Assembly: GCF_003711225.1 (NCBI RefSeq)
Contig: NZ_CP031030.1
Span: 5,208,001-5,272,000 of the forward strand
Direction: 5' to 3'
DNA: 64,000 nt
Source of the DNA: Runella sp. SP2
Lineage (GTDB): Bacteria; Bacteroidota; Bacteroidia; Cytophagales; Spirosomataceae
Shown here: positions 16,492 to 26,780 of the stretch, one piece after another
Layout: each line of letters starts with the position of its first letter
Numbering within the stretch: the stretch's first letter is position 1
Program-made: the position numbers and the translations under genes
The notes under the pieces: generated by a model
The model's input: only the letters and a program-made list of their open reading frames with translations
Told to the model about the DNA's origin: nothing
Databases searched by the model: none

Positions 16492-18186
16492 TTACCAAGG
16501 CTTATTCGTCCCTTGAAGAACCCAAGGTTTCGACCATTGGCTATTTTTTCCTCTTAAACCAGAATGTTTTGTTACCTCTAATTTATTGATAGCTGCGTCA
16601 GCATTAGTACGGTTGAAGTTTACTTCATTGTCTCCGTAATTGAAACGCACCGCTACCACTGGTTCGGCAGAAGCAGGCCCTGCTTTCAACGCTGGCAAAC
16701 CTGTACGGCGGTAATCAAACCACGCTTCGGTTGCCATTGTCCAGTTGGCAAGCCACTTTTGCTCCATCACTTGCGCCAAAGTATTGTTAAATGCAACACC
16801 TTGTTTAGCTATAAACGCATCATACTGCGAACCTACTCCCCAAGTTTCAAGAGAATTTTTGATACCTGCATTGTAGTGTGACTGAGCAGTTCCTACCGAC
16901 CAGCCTTTCAAAGCTGCTTCGGCCAAAATAAACGACGCTTCTGCCGATGATGCCAAACGCGCTTTCAACAATCCACCGCTGCTTCCACGGTAAATTTCAG
17001 CCAACTGAGATACGTGCTGGTTTTGTACAGTTTGGCCAGGCGTTGGGTTGTTGTTGTACGTATCAGGTTGGATAAGCCCTGCAGGTACACCCACATACTC
17101 ACCCGTATCCAATGTTCCTTTGTATAACTTAGGATTGTAATGACGCGTGTATTTTACTCCTTTTTTTACTTCGGCAAGTAGCACTAAATCAGTCAAATAG
17201 CTCACACCTTGTTGAATCACTCCATCTTTACGGATAAACTTATCAACATCCGTTGTCAACGTTTCGTCAGCCACCCAGCGAACGTGAACTGGGGCAAGCC
17301 ATACTTTCAAACGAGGGTCGCCCGTTGACACAAGTGCGTTTACAAACGCCTGTGCTGGTTTCTTTCTTCTAAAGTTTGACTGCTCTTGGTCAAAAGCTAC
17401 CGCGCCAGGCCATGCGTTACCAGCAGTAGCACCGATGTAAGCCATGGTGGCATCTTCTGCTTGGGTTTTGATGTAAATACCTGAACTATAAATCGCTTCG
17501 ATTCCAGCTTTTGCTTCTGCAGGCATTTTGTCAGAAACACGCATGTAATAACGCAACAACAACGTATTGGCAAATTTCTGCCACGAGGTAGGATTTCCTG
17601 CATAAAACAAATCATAACCTGTCGTATAACCCGTCGCATCTTTTGTTCCAAAAAGCTCAGAAGCCGCCTTCAAATCAGCGATAATTCCTTTGTAAATTAC
17701 TTCTTGGCTATCAAAAGCAGGTTTCAACAACTCATCAGATTGATCTCCTTTTACGGCCGATGTATAAGGAGCATCTCCCCACAAATCCGTGATAACCCCA
17801 AAGATAAACGAGCGCATTGTCAGCGCCACGCCCTGGTGGAACTTGTAGTTGAGCGCAACCGAACGCTTATACATAAACTCGTTGTTACGGAGCATGTTGT
17901 ACCAGCCGCTCCAATCTTGCGGGCCCCAGTCATAGTGGTTGACGCCACTAAACCAGCCGTCGTGTTGGATGTGCTGGGCTACCCCTGCTACGTCGCCGTA
18001 GCCAAGTTCCAGATAGGCCCTTGCCGCCGAGTTCATTACCTCAGGCATCATTAGGTTGGGGTTGGCAGTAGCTGGGTCAATCCCGTTAGGGTTCACGTTT
18101 GTTTCTGTCAAACGATCGCTACACGACGAGGCAACCACAATTGCCAAGGCCAACGCCGATTTTGATAAGATTTTTAACATTTTCAT
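16492..18186 (-). CDS. SusD/RagB-like outer-membrane lipoprotein 2
   Basis: A 564-residue lipoprotein, lipobox Cys near residue 22 (VVASSCSDRL). The layout follows SusD 1: TNVNPNGIDPATANPNL, ADLKAASELFGTKDATGY, KFANTLLLRYYMRVSDK, ASFILAEAALKGW and the C-terminal SQWSKPW. It carries an insertion of about 20 residues (KKGVKYTRHYNPKLYKG) compared with SusD 1. It follows SusC 2 by 23 bases and is closed by a strong terminator. It binds substrate at the cell surface with SusC 2; ligand unknown. Confidence 0.93.
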   Translation of the reverse strand: MKMLKILSKSALALAIVVASSCSDRLTETNVNPNGIDPATANPNLMMPEVMNSAARAYLELGYGDVAGVAQHIQHDGWFSGVNHYDWGPQDWSGWYNMLRNNEFMYKRSVALNYKFHQGVALTMRSFIFGVITDLWGDAPYTSAVKGDQSDELLKPAFDSQEVIYKGIIADLKAASELFGTKDATGYTTGYDLFYAGNPTSWQKFANTLLLRYYMRVSDKMPAEAKAGIEAIYSSGIYIKTQAEDATMAYIGATAGNAWPGAVAFDQEQSNFRRKKPAQAFVNALVSTGDPRLKVWLAPVHVRWVADETLTTDVDKFIRKDGVIQQGVSYLTDLVLLAEVKKGVKYTRHYNPKLYKGTLDTGEYVGVPAGLIQPDTYNNNPTPGQTVQNQHVSQLAEIYRGSSGGLLKARLASSAEASFILAEAALKGWSVGTAQSHYNAGIKNSLETWGVGSQYDAFIAKQGVAFNNTLAQVMEQKWLANWTMATEAWFDYRRTGLPALKAGPASAEPVVAVRFNYGDNEVNFNRTNADAAINKLEVTKHSGLRGKNSQWSKPWVLQGTNKPW

Positions 18187-18209
18187 CGTACGCTATGAAT
18201 GTTAGTTGA

Positions 18210-21200
18210 TTACAAATTGAAGTTTAACTTAAACCCGATTGGCATCGTCCAAGGCATTACGTTTTGCAACTCGATACCTTGTCTGAAACGGCCGCCATCT
18301 GCTTGGAAAGCTCTTTCAGGGTCGATTCCGATTTTTGCAGCGTTCCAAAGCATGAGGTTACGGGTGAAAACTGAAATGCTTGCATTGCGGAAACCACCGA
18401 TGTTAGGAATATTATAACTCAACGACAACTCTCTCATTTTCAAGAAAGAAGCATCAAACGTAATTTGCTTATTAAAGCTCCAAGGATACGTGTTTGAAAT
18501 TGGGAAAATGTTGGTTCCTGCTCCTCCTAAGTGTTCTGTGTAAGACCCATCTGCGTTCAAGATTACTCCAGGAACAAATGCTCCGTCACCGTCAGCACCC
18601 ATGCCACCCGTTGCTTTGGTATAGCCACCTACCCGTGGGAAGTTTCCGTTTTCAGGAATGATGTATTTTTCAGGATCAGATTTAAGAAGCGCAACAAGTT
18701 CTGCTTCTGAGTACAATCCACCAGGAATTAGGTTATTAATTTGACGTTGCGATTTCCAATCAGACTCACCGTAGCGATAAGTGTAAGATTGGAAGTTACC
18801 GCCAATACGTGCATCAAAACTAGCGGCCAATGAGAAACGCTTGTAGGAAAGCGTAGCCTGCATACCCATGATAAACTTAGGATTGAAATTCCCTACTTTT
18901 TCACGCGCATTACGGTCATTGACGGCTATCCAACTTCCTGTTCTACTCAAAATTGGCCAGCGATAATAGGGAGATGCAGGGTCTTGAACAGTAGCATATC
19001 CACGGCTATAGATGTCGCCAATTTCTTGTCCTACGTACGTAAATGCGCCACCGTTGTTGTCATCCCAAAGCTGATAGAAATCCATTCCCTCGGTCAACTC
19101 TTTGATACGTGTACGGTTACGAGTAAAGTTTACATTCACGTCTAAGTTCCAGCCATTTCTATCGCGGATTGGGCTACCACCGAGGTTGATTTCCCAGCCT
19201 TTACTTGCCAACAAACCTGCGTTGATAAGTTTGCTACCAAAGCCTGAAGAAGTAGGGGTAGTAATGCTCAAAATCTGGTTTTTGTTTTCTACGTAGTAAT
19301 ACGTTCCTTCAAAACGGATACGGTTTTCAAACAAACCAAAATCTAAACCAAACTCAGTAGAAGTAGCGATTTCTGGCTTCAATTGGGCGTTCAACAACGT
19401 CCCTGGCACGTTGGTTGTAATCAAGCTTCCCCAAGTTCCTGTACCCAACGTTGGTACCAACTGATAAGGTGCGGCATCGTTACCCACTTGTGCCCAACCT
19501 GCTCTGAATTTCAACAATGAAATTGATTTTGGTAAGCTAAAGGTATAATTGGCCAACCAGCTCAACGAAGCCGATGGGTAGAAATACGAACGGTTTTCGG
19601 CAGGAAGTGTACTCGACCAGTCGTTACGGGCTGTTAGGTCTAAGTAAAGCATGTTTTTATAGCCCAACGATGCCATTCCGTACAAGCTATAAATCTCCTT
19701 CTTGTTGCTTCCATTACTTACCTGCAACGACGCCAACGGAATGTTTGAGATACGGTACAAGCCCGGTACAGTCAGGATGCTACCACCCATGTAGTCTTCT
19801 TTGTAGTTTTGCACCATGTAGTTTCCACCACCCGACACGCTCAAATCAAACGATTTGATGGCTTTTTTGTAGGTCAACAAGAAATCAGTGTTTGTTTCAT
19901 TGCGACCAATTCCTTGCAAGTAGTAACCTCCGTTTCTTACACGTGAGTAGCTCCAAGGAATTTTGGTTTCACGGTCTTCGGTAAACATATCGTACGATAC
20001 CCGTGCAAAAGCCGAGAGTTCTGGCGTGATGTTATAATCCAACTTCATGTTTCCATACACACGGTCACGATTGAAACCGTTATTAATTCCGTACGCCAAG
20101 AAATAAGGGTTGTCACCGTTTGCTGAAGGAGAAAGCTGGCGAATTTGCTCGTTGCCTGGTACCCAATAATTTTTAAGCTCTCTGACATCAACGTGTGGCC
20201 AAAGATAAACGGCTTCGAGTGGGTTGGCACCACGGTTGGCGGTGGATGGGCGGTTTTTAGAGAAGGAGCGAACAAAGTTTAGGTTAGTGCTAAGTTTAAC
20301 TTTGTTGCTAATATCGTAAGTACCAGCCGCTGATAAGGTATGGCGCTTCAAATCCGAGTTAGGGATTGGGCCATTGTTTTGCATGTAGTTGTACGAAACG
20401 CGGTAGGTACTCTTATCGCTCGAACCCGAAATCGACAAATTGTTGGTCGTCGTAATCCCCGTTTCCAAGAAGTTTTTCATGTTGTCTTTATACGACTTCA
20501 ACTCCGTCGGAATTTTCTGACCATTGGCATCCAATGGGCTATTCCACTGCGCGGCCAAGATACCTTTATCCAACTCTGGTCCAGCCCAATACGCCGACGT
20601 TTCGTCTAAGCGCGCATTGCGGTTTCCGTTGGCGTACTTGTAATGAAAATCCAAGAAGCGATAAGGTGTCTCGAAGACGTTGCTGGTAGAAAAAGAAACA
20701 CCCAAGCCTTTACCTTTTTTGCCCGTCTTGGTCGTAATCAAAATCACCCCGTTTCCAGCGCGTGAACCGTACAATGCCGCTGCACTTGGGCCTTTCAAGA
20801 CCGAAATACTTTCTACATCGTCGGGGTTAAGGTCAGAGATGGCGTTACCATAGTCAACGTTGTTACGGTCACCCATTGAGCGAAGGTTGTTCAAGCTGTT
20901 GGCAATGGGTACACCGTCCACCACAAAAAGTGGTTGGTTATCATTACTCAATGATTTAGCCCCACGAATGACGATACTAACCGACGAACCAACGCCACTG
21001 GTCTGGTTGATTTGTACCCCAGCCACGCGCCCTGAAAGCGCATTTAGTACGTTTTCTTGCGGTACGTTTACAATATCCTTTCCTGCAACCTCTCCTACTG
21101 AGTAGCCAAGGGCACGTTTTTCGCGTTTGATACCCAAGGCCGTTACGACCACTTCCCCAAGTGTTTCGGCACCTGGGTTTAACTTTACGTCAATCATATT

Positions 21201-21494
21201 ACGGTTTCCTACCGCAACTTCCGTTGGATCATACCCAACAAACGAAAAAACGAGTACTGGATTTGCCCCGTTTACTTCGATTGAATAGTTTCCTGATGCG
21301 TTTGTGCTGGTCCCTTTTTGGGTACCCTTTAGTACGACGTTCACGCCAGGCATGGCAGAACCGTCTTCGCCAGTCGTTACTTTCCCTGTGATGGTTCTAA
21401 GTTGGGCGTACACTGAAGTACAGAGGCCTCCCCATACCAATCCTATTACAAGCAACATCCTCGTTACCCGTTCTAAAGGAAAAAAGTGTTTCAT
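18210..21494 (-). CDS. SusC/RagA-type TonB-dependent transporter 2
   Basis: A 1,094-residue outer-membrane receptor with signal peptide (ending SVYAQ), carboxypeptidase-regulatory-like domain (TITGKVTTGEDGSAMPGVNV), plug (EVVVTALGIKREKRALGYSVG; VIRGAKSLSNDNQPLFVVDG; GSRAGNGVILITTK) and barrel ending FKLNFNL. Strong similarity to SusC 1 through plug and barrel indicates a recent tandem duplication that includes the SusD partner. A nested palindrome at 21516-21540 lies 22-46 bases before the start. Confidence 0.95.
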   Translation of the reverse strand: MKHFFPLERVTRMLLVIGLVWGGLCTSVYAQLRTITGKVTTGEDGSAMPGVNVVLKGTQKGTSTNASGNYSIEVNGANPVLVFSFVGYDPTEVAVGNRNMIDVKLNPGAETLGEVVVTALGIKREKRALGYSVGEVAGKDIVNVPQENVLNALSGRVAGVQINQTSGVGSSVSIVIRGAKSLSNDNQPLFVVDGVPIANSLNNLRSMGDRNNVDYGNAISDLNPDDVESISVLKGPSAAALYGSRAGNGVILITTKTGKKGKGLGVSFSTSNVFETPYRFLDFHYKYANGNRNARLDETSAYWAGPELDKGILAAQWNSPLDANGQKIPTELKSYKDNMKNFLETGITTTNNLSISGSSDKSTYRVSYNYMQNNGPIPNSDLKRHTLSAAGTYDISNKVKLSTNLNFVRSFSKNRPSTANRGANPLEAVYLWPHVDVRELKNYWVPGNEQIRQLSPSANGDNPYFLAYGINNGFNRDRVYGNMKLDYNITPELSAFARVSYDMFTEDRETKIPWSYSRVRNGGYYLQGIGRNETNTDFLLTYKKAIKSFDLSVSGGGNYMVQNYKEDYMGGSILTVPGLYRISNIPLASLQVSNGSNKKEIYSLYGMASLGYKNMLYLDLTARNDWSSTLPAENRSYFYPSASLSWLANYTFSLPKSISLLKFRAGWAQVGNDAAPYQLVPTLGTGTWGSLITTNVPGTLLNAQLKPEIATSTEFGLDFGLFENRIRFEGTYYYVENKNQILSITTPTSSGFGSKLINAGLLASKGWEINLGGSPIRDRNGWNLDVNVNFTRNRTRIKELTEGMDFYQLWDDNNGGAFTYVGQEIGDIYSRGYATVQDPASPYYRWPILSRTGSWIAVNDRNAREKVGNFNPKFIMGMQATLSYKRFSLAASFDARIGGNFQSYTYRYGESDWKSQRQINNLIPGGLYSEAELVALLKSDPEKYIIPENGNFPRVGGYTKATGGMGADGDGAFVPGVILNADGSYTEHLGGAGTNIFPISNTYPWSFNKQITFDASFLKMRELSLSYNIPNIGGFRNASISVFTRNLMLWNAAKIGIDPERAFQADGGRFRQGIELQNVMPWTMPIGFKLNFNL

Positions 21495-21515
21495 ATAGTC
21501 TGCTAAGTTTGATTA

Positions 21516-21540
21516 GTTAGTACCAATGGTACGTACTAAC
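21516..21540. promoter_or_regulatory. Nested palindrome just upstream of SusC gene 2
   Basis: GTTAGTAC at 21516-21523 is repeated in inverse as GTACTAAC at 21533-21540, and GTACC-AAT-GGTAC is nested within. It falls in the expected promoter or leader region, so it may be an operator or an mRNA hairpin. No such element is seen before SusC 1 or SusC 3. Confidence 0.4.
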
Positions 21541-21665
21541 CAAATATTCAGACTATTGCAGATTTATTATTTTTTAGTAAAGAAAAGGAAAGGTTCGATT
21601 AACGTTTATAGACAAAAAATATTTTAATCACCTAATTATCAACAACTTAAATACACATAAAAAAT

Positions 21666-21705
21666 ATGTAGGTGAGGAATAAAAAAATCTATCTCACCTA
21701 CATAA
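21666..21705 (-). terminator. Probable terminator after SusD gene 3
   Basis: A 12-base-pair stem (TATGTAGGTGAG with CTCACCTACATA) closes a 16-base AT-rich loop and is followed on the minus strand by a T-rich run. It begins 7 bases after the SusD 3 stop. The large loop makes it less typical than the other two. Confidence 0.55.
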
Positions 21706-21711
21706 ATTGGT

Positions 21712-23355
21712 TTATTGCAATAACCACATTTTTGAAAACTCGTTATCTGTTGCAGGAGATAACGTGCTTACTCCCAAGTCGTAAGCCGTGCGGTTTTGCC
21801 CTAGTTCATTGCCTGGATAGCGGTACCGAACGGGGAATGTATAACCCGTCAAGCGACCATTACTGAAGATATTTGGCAAGCCCGTACGACGCAAATCCAA
21901 GTACGCTTCGGTCGAAACGGTAAATAAAGCCAACCATTTTTGTTCTGCAATTTTGGCCAACTGCCCTGCTTTATCAGCTGGTAAAGCAATGCTGGTTTGT
22001 GCCAAGTATTTATCCACGTCGGCTTGTTTTACGCCCCAACGCAATAGTGAGTTGGTGATGCCCTTGCGGTAGTAGGTATCAGCACTTCCCGAAATCAAAC
22101 CTTTAGCCGCAGCTTCGGCCAAAATGAACTGCACTTCGTCGCTGTTCATCAGTTGGGCTTTGAGCAAATTATGCTTGTTTTGGCGGAACAACTGCGAATA
22201 CTGTGAAACTTTAAAGTTACCCACAACCCCACCTGCGGCGGTATTGTAGTGCCCGTTTCCGTTTTTCCAGTCGCTCAACATCCCCGCAATAAATCCTACG
22301 TATAACTTGTCAGTATCGGTAATGTTGGATACTTGCGCGGCCATGTCTTTATTGTTTACGTCCAAATACTCCCACTTTGAAGTATAAGTAAAGCCGTTGG
22401 CATCGGTTGTTGTTACCGTTTGTCCATCTTTCGACTTATCGGTAGTCCAAGGAGTTTCTACGGGAGCTACCCATACATTCAAACGCGGATCTTTTAACTC
22501 TACTAGCTTGTCAACCAATGTTTTACAAGGACGACGTTTGTTAAATTCATCGACCGAGCCCCAATTAATTGTACCACCTTTCCACGAGTTATCTGCCGTT
22601 GTTCCTACGTAGGCAATGGAGGCATTTTCGGTGGCATCCGTAAAGACTGGAGAGGCAAGCACGGCGGTCATTCGTGCACCAGCATCCGTCAATTTGCCCG
22701 ACGCACGCATAATTAAGCGTAATTTGAGCGAGTTAGCGAATTTGAGCCACTTGGTTTTATCCCCGCCAAACATCAAATCATAACTTTTGTCGATGGGTTC
22801 TGTGCCTGAGTTCATCAGCGCTGTAGCATCGTCCAACTCTTTCAACAAGCCCGCATAGGTATCCGACTGTTTATCGTATTTGGGATATAAAATCCCCTCG
22901 CGTGCTTTCAAAGCTTGGGTATAATACACATCGCCGTAGAAATCGGTCATGTACGAAAACAACATCACCCGAAACGTGATAAAAATACCCTTGTGTACTT
23001 TCGACGCCCGTTTATCGGCCAAACCAATCGAACCATCAATCAGTTTAAGGATATTCATGGCCGAATACATGTCATCAATCGGCGACTTAAATCCTGAATA
23101 GAAGTTGTCGCCGCTTTGGTAGTTGCTTTGCATGTGTTGCACCGCACTAGGAAGGCGGCGGTTGTCAAAGCCCATGTTTTGGTAGAAAAGCGACGTTTGC
23201 TTAATAACTGACGCCAACAAGAACGGGTCGTTGACCGATTCTACCGCGTCGAGCTGCTGTACGGTATCCACTACCCGTAATTCATCTTCACTGCAAGACG
23301 TTGTTATTCCTGTCAGTAAGGCTGAGAATGCGAAAATTTTTATGTATGATTTCAT
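21712..23355 (-). CDS. SusD/RagB-like outer-membrane lipoprotein 3
   Basis: A 547-residue lipoprotein, lipobox Cys near residue 21 (GITTSCSEDEL). It has the SusD-like helical segments (KWLKFANSLKLRLIMRASGK; VQFILAEAAAKG; EAYLDLRRTGLPN) but is clearly more distant from SusD 1 and 2: the N-terminal NPNG motif is missing and the C-terminus ends in FSKMWLLQ. It follows SusC 3 by 29 bases. It likely binds a different ligand from the other two. Confidence 0.92.
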   Translation of the reverse strand: MKSYIKIFAFSALLTGITTSCSEDELRVVDTVQQLDAVESVNDPFLLASVIKQTSLFYQNMGFDNRRLPSAVQHMQSNYQSGDNFYSGFKSPIDDMYSAMNILKLIDGSIGLADKRASKVHKGIFITFRVMLFSYMTDFYGDVYYTQALKAREGILYPKYDKQSDTYAGLLKELDDATALMNSGTEPIDKSYDLMFGGDKTKWLKFANSLKLRLIMRASGKLTDAGARMTAVLASPVFTDATENASIAYVGTTADNSWKGGTINWGSVDEFNKRRPCKTLVDKLVELKDPRLNVWVAPVETPWTTDKSKDGQTVTTTDANGFTYTSKWEYLDVNNKDMAAQVSNITDTDKLYVGFIAGMLSDWKNGNGHYNTAAGGVVGNFKVSQYSQLFRQNKHNLLKAQLMNSDEVQFILAEAAAKGLISGSADTYYRKGITNSLLRWGVKQADVDKYLAQTSIALPADKAGQLAKIAEQKWLALFTVSTEAYLDLRRTGLPNIFSNGRLTGYTFPVRYRYPGNELGQNRTAYDLGVSTLSPATDNEFSKMWLLQ

Positions 23356-23384
23356 GTTCTTGATTGTACAGTGATAGTAAATGC

Positions 23385-26300
23385 TTAAAAATCAAGAGAA
23401 AGCTTCAATCCGTACGAACGAATCGCTGGCAAGGTTGCTCTCAAAATACCTTGGTTGGTACCTACCCCCGTAAAAGCTGACTCAGGGTCTTCATTGCGGC
23501 CAGAGGCATTCCATTGGAACAAATTACGGCCAATAAACGCCAACGATACGTTGTTGAGGTTATACTTAGAGGTCAGGTTTTTGGGCAATGTGTATGCCAA
23601 CGTGATTTCTCTCATTTTGAAGTTGGTCGCATCGTACGTTCTGGTGGCTGAGAAGTTCCAGATGATGTCACCGTAGCCGTTGTAAGGAAAATCGTAGAAC
23701 GTATTTTTAGGATTTGCCCCATTTACGATGTAGTCGGCGTCAGTAGCAGCGGCAGGATCTCCTTTGTAGTTGGGATTCAAGAAAACGCCTTTTACGTAAC
23801 TAGCATCTTGGAAATCCGAGCGTTTGTCGTTGTTGTTTGAGTTGATGGCCGCATAGTCGCTGGCATTTTCAGCAGGCCATACCAAACCACCGTGCGCCGC
23901 GTCACGTCCACCTACCCACCAAGGGTTGTTGTCGCCCGAGCCCAAGGTCGTCATGGCGCGCCCGTTCGATTCCGCATACTGCTGGTTTACCGATACGTAC
24001 TTACCTCCTTTACGCAAGCTTCCTACCAACCCAAGCGTAAATTGCTTGTACTTCAATGTCGTATTCAAGCCTAAGATAAAATCAGGGTTGAAGTTACCGA
24101 GTTTACCACGGTCACGCTCATCACTTGATTTCTGGATTTTGCCTTCTTTGCTGTCCAACAAAGGCATCCCTGCGTATTTACCCGTTTTTACGCGCAAAAT
24201 GGGGTTTTCTTCGTAGATACTTCCGATTACTTCGCCTTCGGCCAATTTCACTTTTGTTTTACCATCGTAGCTGGCAAACACATATCCTGCAGGCGCAAAT
24301 TTGTCAGACAAGCGGGTGATGGTTGCTTTGTAGTGCGTAAAACTTGCCGAAACATCCCATGTGAAATCTTTGGTTTTGATAGGTGTAAAGTTCAATCCCC
24401 ACTCAAACCCTTTGTTGCGGACGTCGCCGATGTTGGTCAACAAGCCCGTATAACCTGTTCCTTGTACCAACGGAATGTTGTCGATTTGGTCTTTTTGGTC
24501 TTTTACGAAGTAGGTAAAATCAAGTTTCAAGCGATTGCTAAACATCCAAAGGTCAAAACCCGCTTCTTTAGAAATTGAGTGTTGCGCTTTCAAATCAGGG
24601 TCAACGATGGTTGCATTCAAGCTAACCGTATTGATAGAACCCCAAGGACTGGCGTCAAAACTGTACGTATCAATCGAACGACGACGCACCAAACCGTTTC
24701 CTACGTCGGCGTAGTTTAAGCGGGCTTTCAAATAGTTAATCACTTGTGGCAACTTAAATGATTCGGAAGCCACCCAGCTCAACGAAGCCGATGGATAGAA
24801 ATAGCTGATTTTTTCTTGCGCGTACGCCCCTTTCCAATCGTTGCGGCCCGTTACTTCCAAAAACAACTTGTTGTCGTAGCTAAGGTTCGCCGTTCCGTAC
24901 GCACTTACTGATTTTCCGTTGAAATAAGGGGCGCCTACGTTTGTACCTAAGTTGGTACTTGTACCACTCACCGTCAGCGTTCCTGCTTTGATGTTGGCAA
25001 GCGTAAACAAGTTAGGCGAACTCAAATCTCCTCCCGTGATTTCGAGCGTACTGGCATTGGTAAAGCGGTAGTTACCCCCACCCGACACCGACAAGTTCAT
25101 TTTGCCAAATGTGTTGTTGTAAGTCAAAATCGCATCCGTGTTGGCTTCCATGCTGTTGTTGTTGCCCACGACGTATTGTCCGTAGGCATCACCTTTTGCT
25201 CCCCAAGATTGGCGCAATTCATAGTTTTCTCTTACGTTTTGCATACCCGTACGGAGCATCAAAGAGAATGGTTTCGACAATTGCCAGTCTAGTTGCGCTT
25301 TGCCAAAGTAATTGTCTCGCGCAAACTTGTGGATTTTTTCGTAGGTAATCCACCAAGGGTTGTTTTGAGCCACGTCGATACCATTGTCTTTCATAATGGC
25401 TCCGTTTTGGCGAACTCCCGCAAAACCTGTCAACCAATAATCGCGCATTTGCGAAAGTGGCTGTAGGTTAGTCGGTAAATTGAACAACAAATCGTTTAAC
25501 ACACTGTTTGAACCTGTTACGTTCGCCTTGTTGGGAGTAAACGTTTTGATGTAATTACCGCTCACCGATACGCGAATGTCTTTGGTCAAATTGTAAGTGG
25601 TATTCAACGTAAACGACTTCTGATCGGTCTTGGTGTTAGGCATCACGCCTCTGTTGTTCATGTCCGAAATCGAAAAACGGAACGAACCTTTATCGTAGTT
25701 GCCAGTCACTCCCACGGTGTTGGTCAGTGTACTACCTGTTCGTAGGTATTCTTTCACGCGGTCTTCGCCCGACGATACCATTGGGCCGTTTTTCCATTGC
25801 TTGGCCGCTACGTCCCAGTAATCCGCTTTGTATGTTCCATCAAGAGTTGGCCCCCAAGTATCAGTATTGTCATATTGCCATTCATAAGCGCGTTCTCCTT
25901 GTCCAAACACCGTTTGTTCGGGGAAAAACTGGTAGGCTTTTTCGGTCGTTGCCGCCGATGTGAAGCTCACCCCAATTCCTTTTTTCAATCCCACGCCCGA
26001 TTTGGTCGTAATCATAATCACCCCATTACCACCTTCAGCGCCGTAAAGCGCACCAGCACTTCCACCTTTCAGGATGGTTACCGAGGCGATGTCTTCAGGG
26101 TTCAGTTGCGAAAGAATGTTTCCAAAATCAACCCCGTCTTTGTTGGTAAACGACTGCGTACCTACGGGCACACCGTTGATGACGTACAAAGGCTGACTTT
26201 TCAACGAAACGTTGGCATCGCTCAAGGTAGGCATCGCCGACGACCCACGAATGTTCACCAATACCGACGAAGTGGGGTCGCTACTCAAGCTTGTGAGATT

Positions 26301-26780
26301 AACCCCGCTCACTTTTCCGTCCAGCGCTTTCAACAAGTTAGGGTTAGATGCCTTCACGATGTCTTCTGATTTTAATTCTCCCACCGAATAGGCCAATGAA
26401 CGTTTTTCGCGGTTAATGCCCAAGGCAGTCACCACCACCTCTTGGAGGCTTTCAGCGCCTGGCTCCAATGCTATTTCAATGATACTACGCGAAGCCACTG
26501 GGATTTCTTGGGTTTTGTAGCCTACAAAAGAAAAAACCAGTACGGCATTGTTGTTTGGAACTTCGATTGAAAAGTTGCCCGTTGCGTTACTGCTCGAACC
26601 ACGCTGGGTGCCTTTCAAGACGATATTCACACCTGGCATAGCGTTCCCGTCTTCTTTCGAGGTAATTTTCCCCGTAATGGTTCTGGTTTGTGCCCAAACC
26701 ATCGCGAAGCATCCGCTCACAACCATCGTCGTCAGTAGGATTCGCTTCAGCATTCGCCCCATAGTAGAGTTGTCCTTCAT
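23385..26780 (-). CDS. SusC/RagA-type TonB-dependent transporter 3
   Basis: A 1,131-residue outer-membrane receptor with signal peptide (ending MVWAQ), carboxypeptidase-regulatory-like domain (TITGKITSKEDGNAMPGVNI), plug (EVVVTALGINREKRSLAYSVG; NIRGSSAMPTL; GGNGVIMITTKSG) and barrel ending in LKLSLDF. The plug differs from SusC 1 and 2: where they have GSRAGNGV it has GAEGGNGV. It is the SusC gene nearest the ECF sigma factor (423 bases away) and so is the best candidate for its target. Confidence 0.95.
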   Translation of the reverse strand: MKDNSTMGRMLKRILLTTMVVSGCFAMVWAQTRTITGKITSKEDGNAMPGVNIVLKGTQRGSSSNATGNFSIEVPNNNAVLVFSFVGYKTQEIPVASRSIIEIALEPGAESLQEVVVTALGINREKRSLAYSVGELKSEDIVKASNPNLLKALDGKVSGVNLTSLSSDPTSSVLVNIRGSSAMPTLSDANVSLKSQPLYVINGVPVGTQSFTNKDGVDFGNILSQLNPEDIASVTILKGGSAGALYGAEGGNGVIMITTKSGVGLKKGIGVSFTSAATTEKAYQFFPEQTVFGQGERAYEWQYDNTDTWGPTLDGTYKADYWDVAAKQWKNGPMVSSGEDRVKEYLRTGSTLTNTVGVTGNYDKGSFRFSISDMNNRGVMPNTKTDQKSFTLNTTYNLTKDIRVSVSGNYIKTFTPNKANVTGSNSVLNDLLFNLPTNLQPLSQMRDYWLTGFAGVRQNGAIMKDNGIDVAQNNPWWITYEKIHKFARDNYFGKAQLDWQLSKPFSLMLRTGMQNVRENYELRQSWGAKGDAYGQYVVGNNNSMEANTDAILTYNNTFGKMNLSVSGGGNYRFTNASTLEITGGDLSSPNLFTLANIKAGTLTVSGTSTNLGTNVGAPYFNGKSVSAYGTANLSYDNKLFLEVTGRNDWKGAYAQEKISYFYPSASLSWVASESFKLPQVINYLKARLNYADVGNGLVRRRSIDTYSFDASPWGSINTVSLNATIVDPDLKAQHSISKEAGFDLWMFSNRLKLDFTYFVKDQKDQIDNIPLVQGTGYTGLLTNIGDVRNKGFEWGLNFTPIKTKDFTWDVSASFTHYKATITRLSDKFAPAGYVFASYDGKTKVKLAEGEVIGSIYEENPILRVKTGKYAGMPLLDSKEGKIQKSSDERDRGKLGNFNPDFILGLNTTLKYKQFTLGLVGSLRKGGKYVSVNQQYAESNGRAMTTLGSGDNNPWWVGGRDAAHGGLVWPAENASDYAAINSNNNDKRSDFQDASYVKGVFLNPNYKGDPAAATDADYIVNGANPKNTFYDFPYNGYGDIIWNFSATRTYDATNFKMREITLAYTLPKNLTSKYNLNNVSLAFIGRNLFQWNASGRNEDPESAFTGVGTNQGILRATLPAIRSYGLKLSLDF

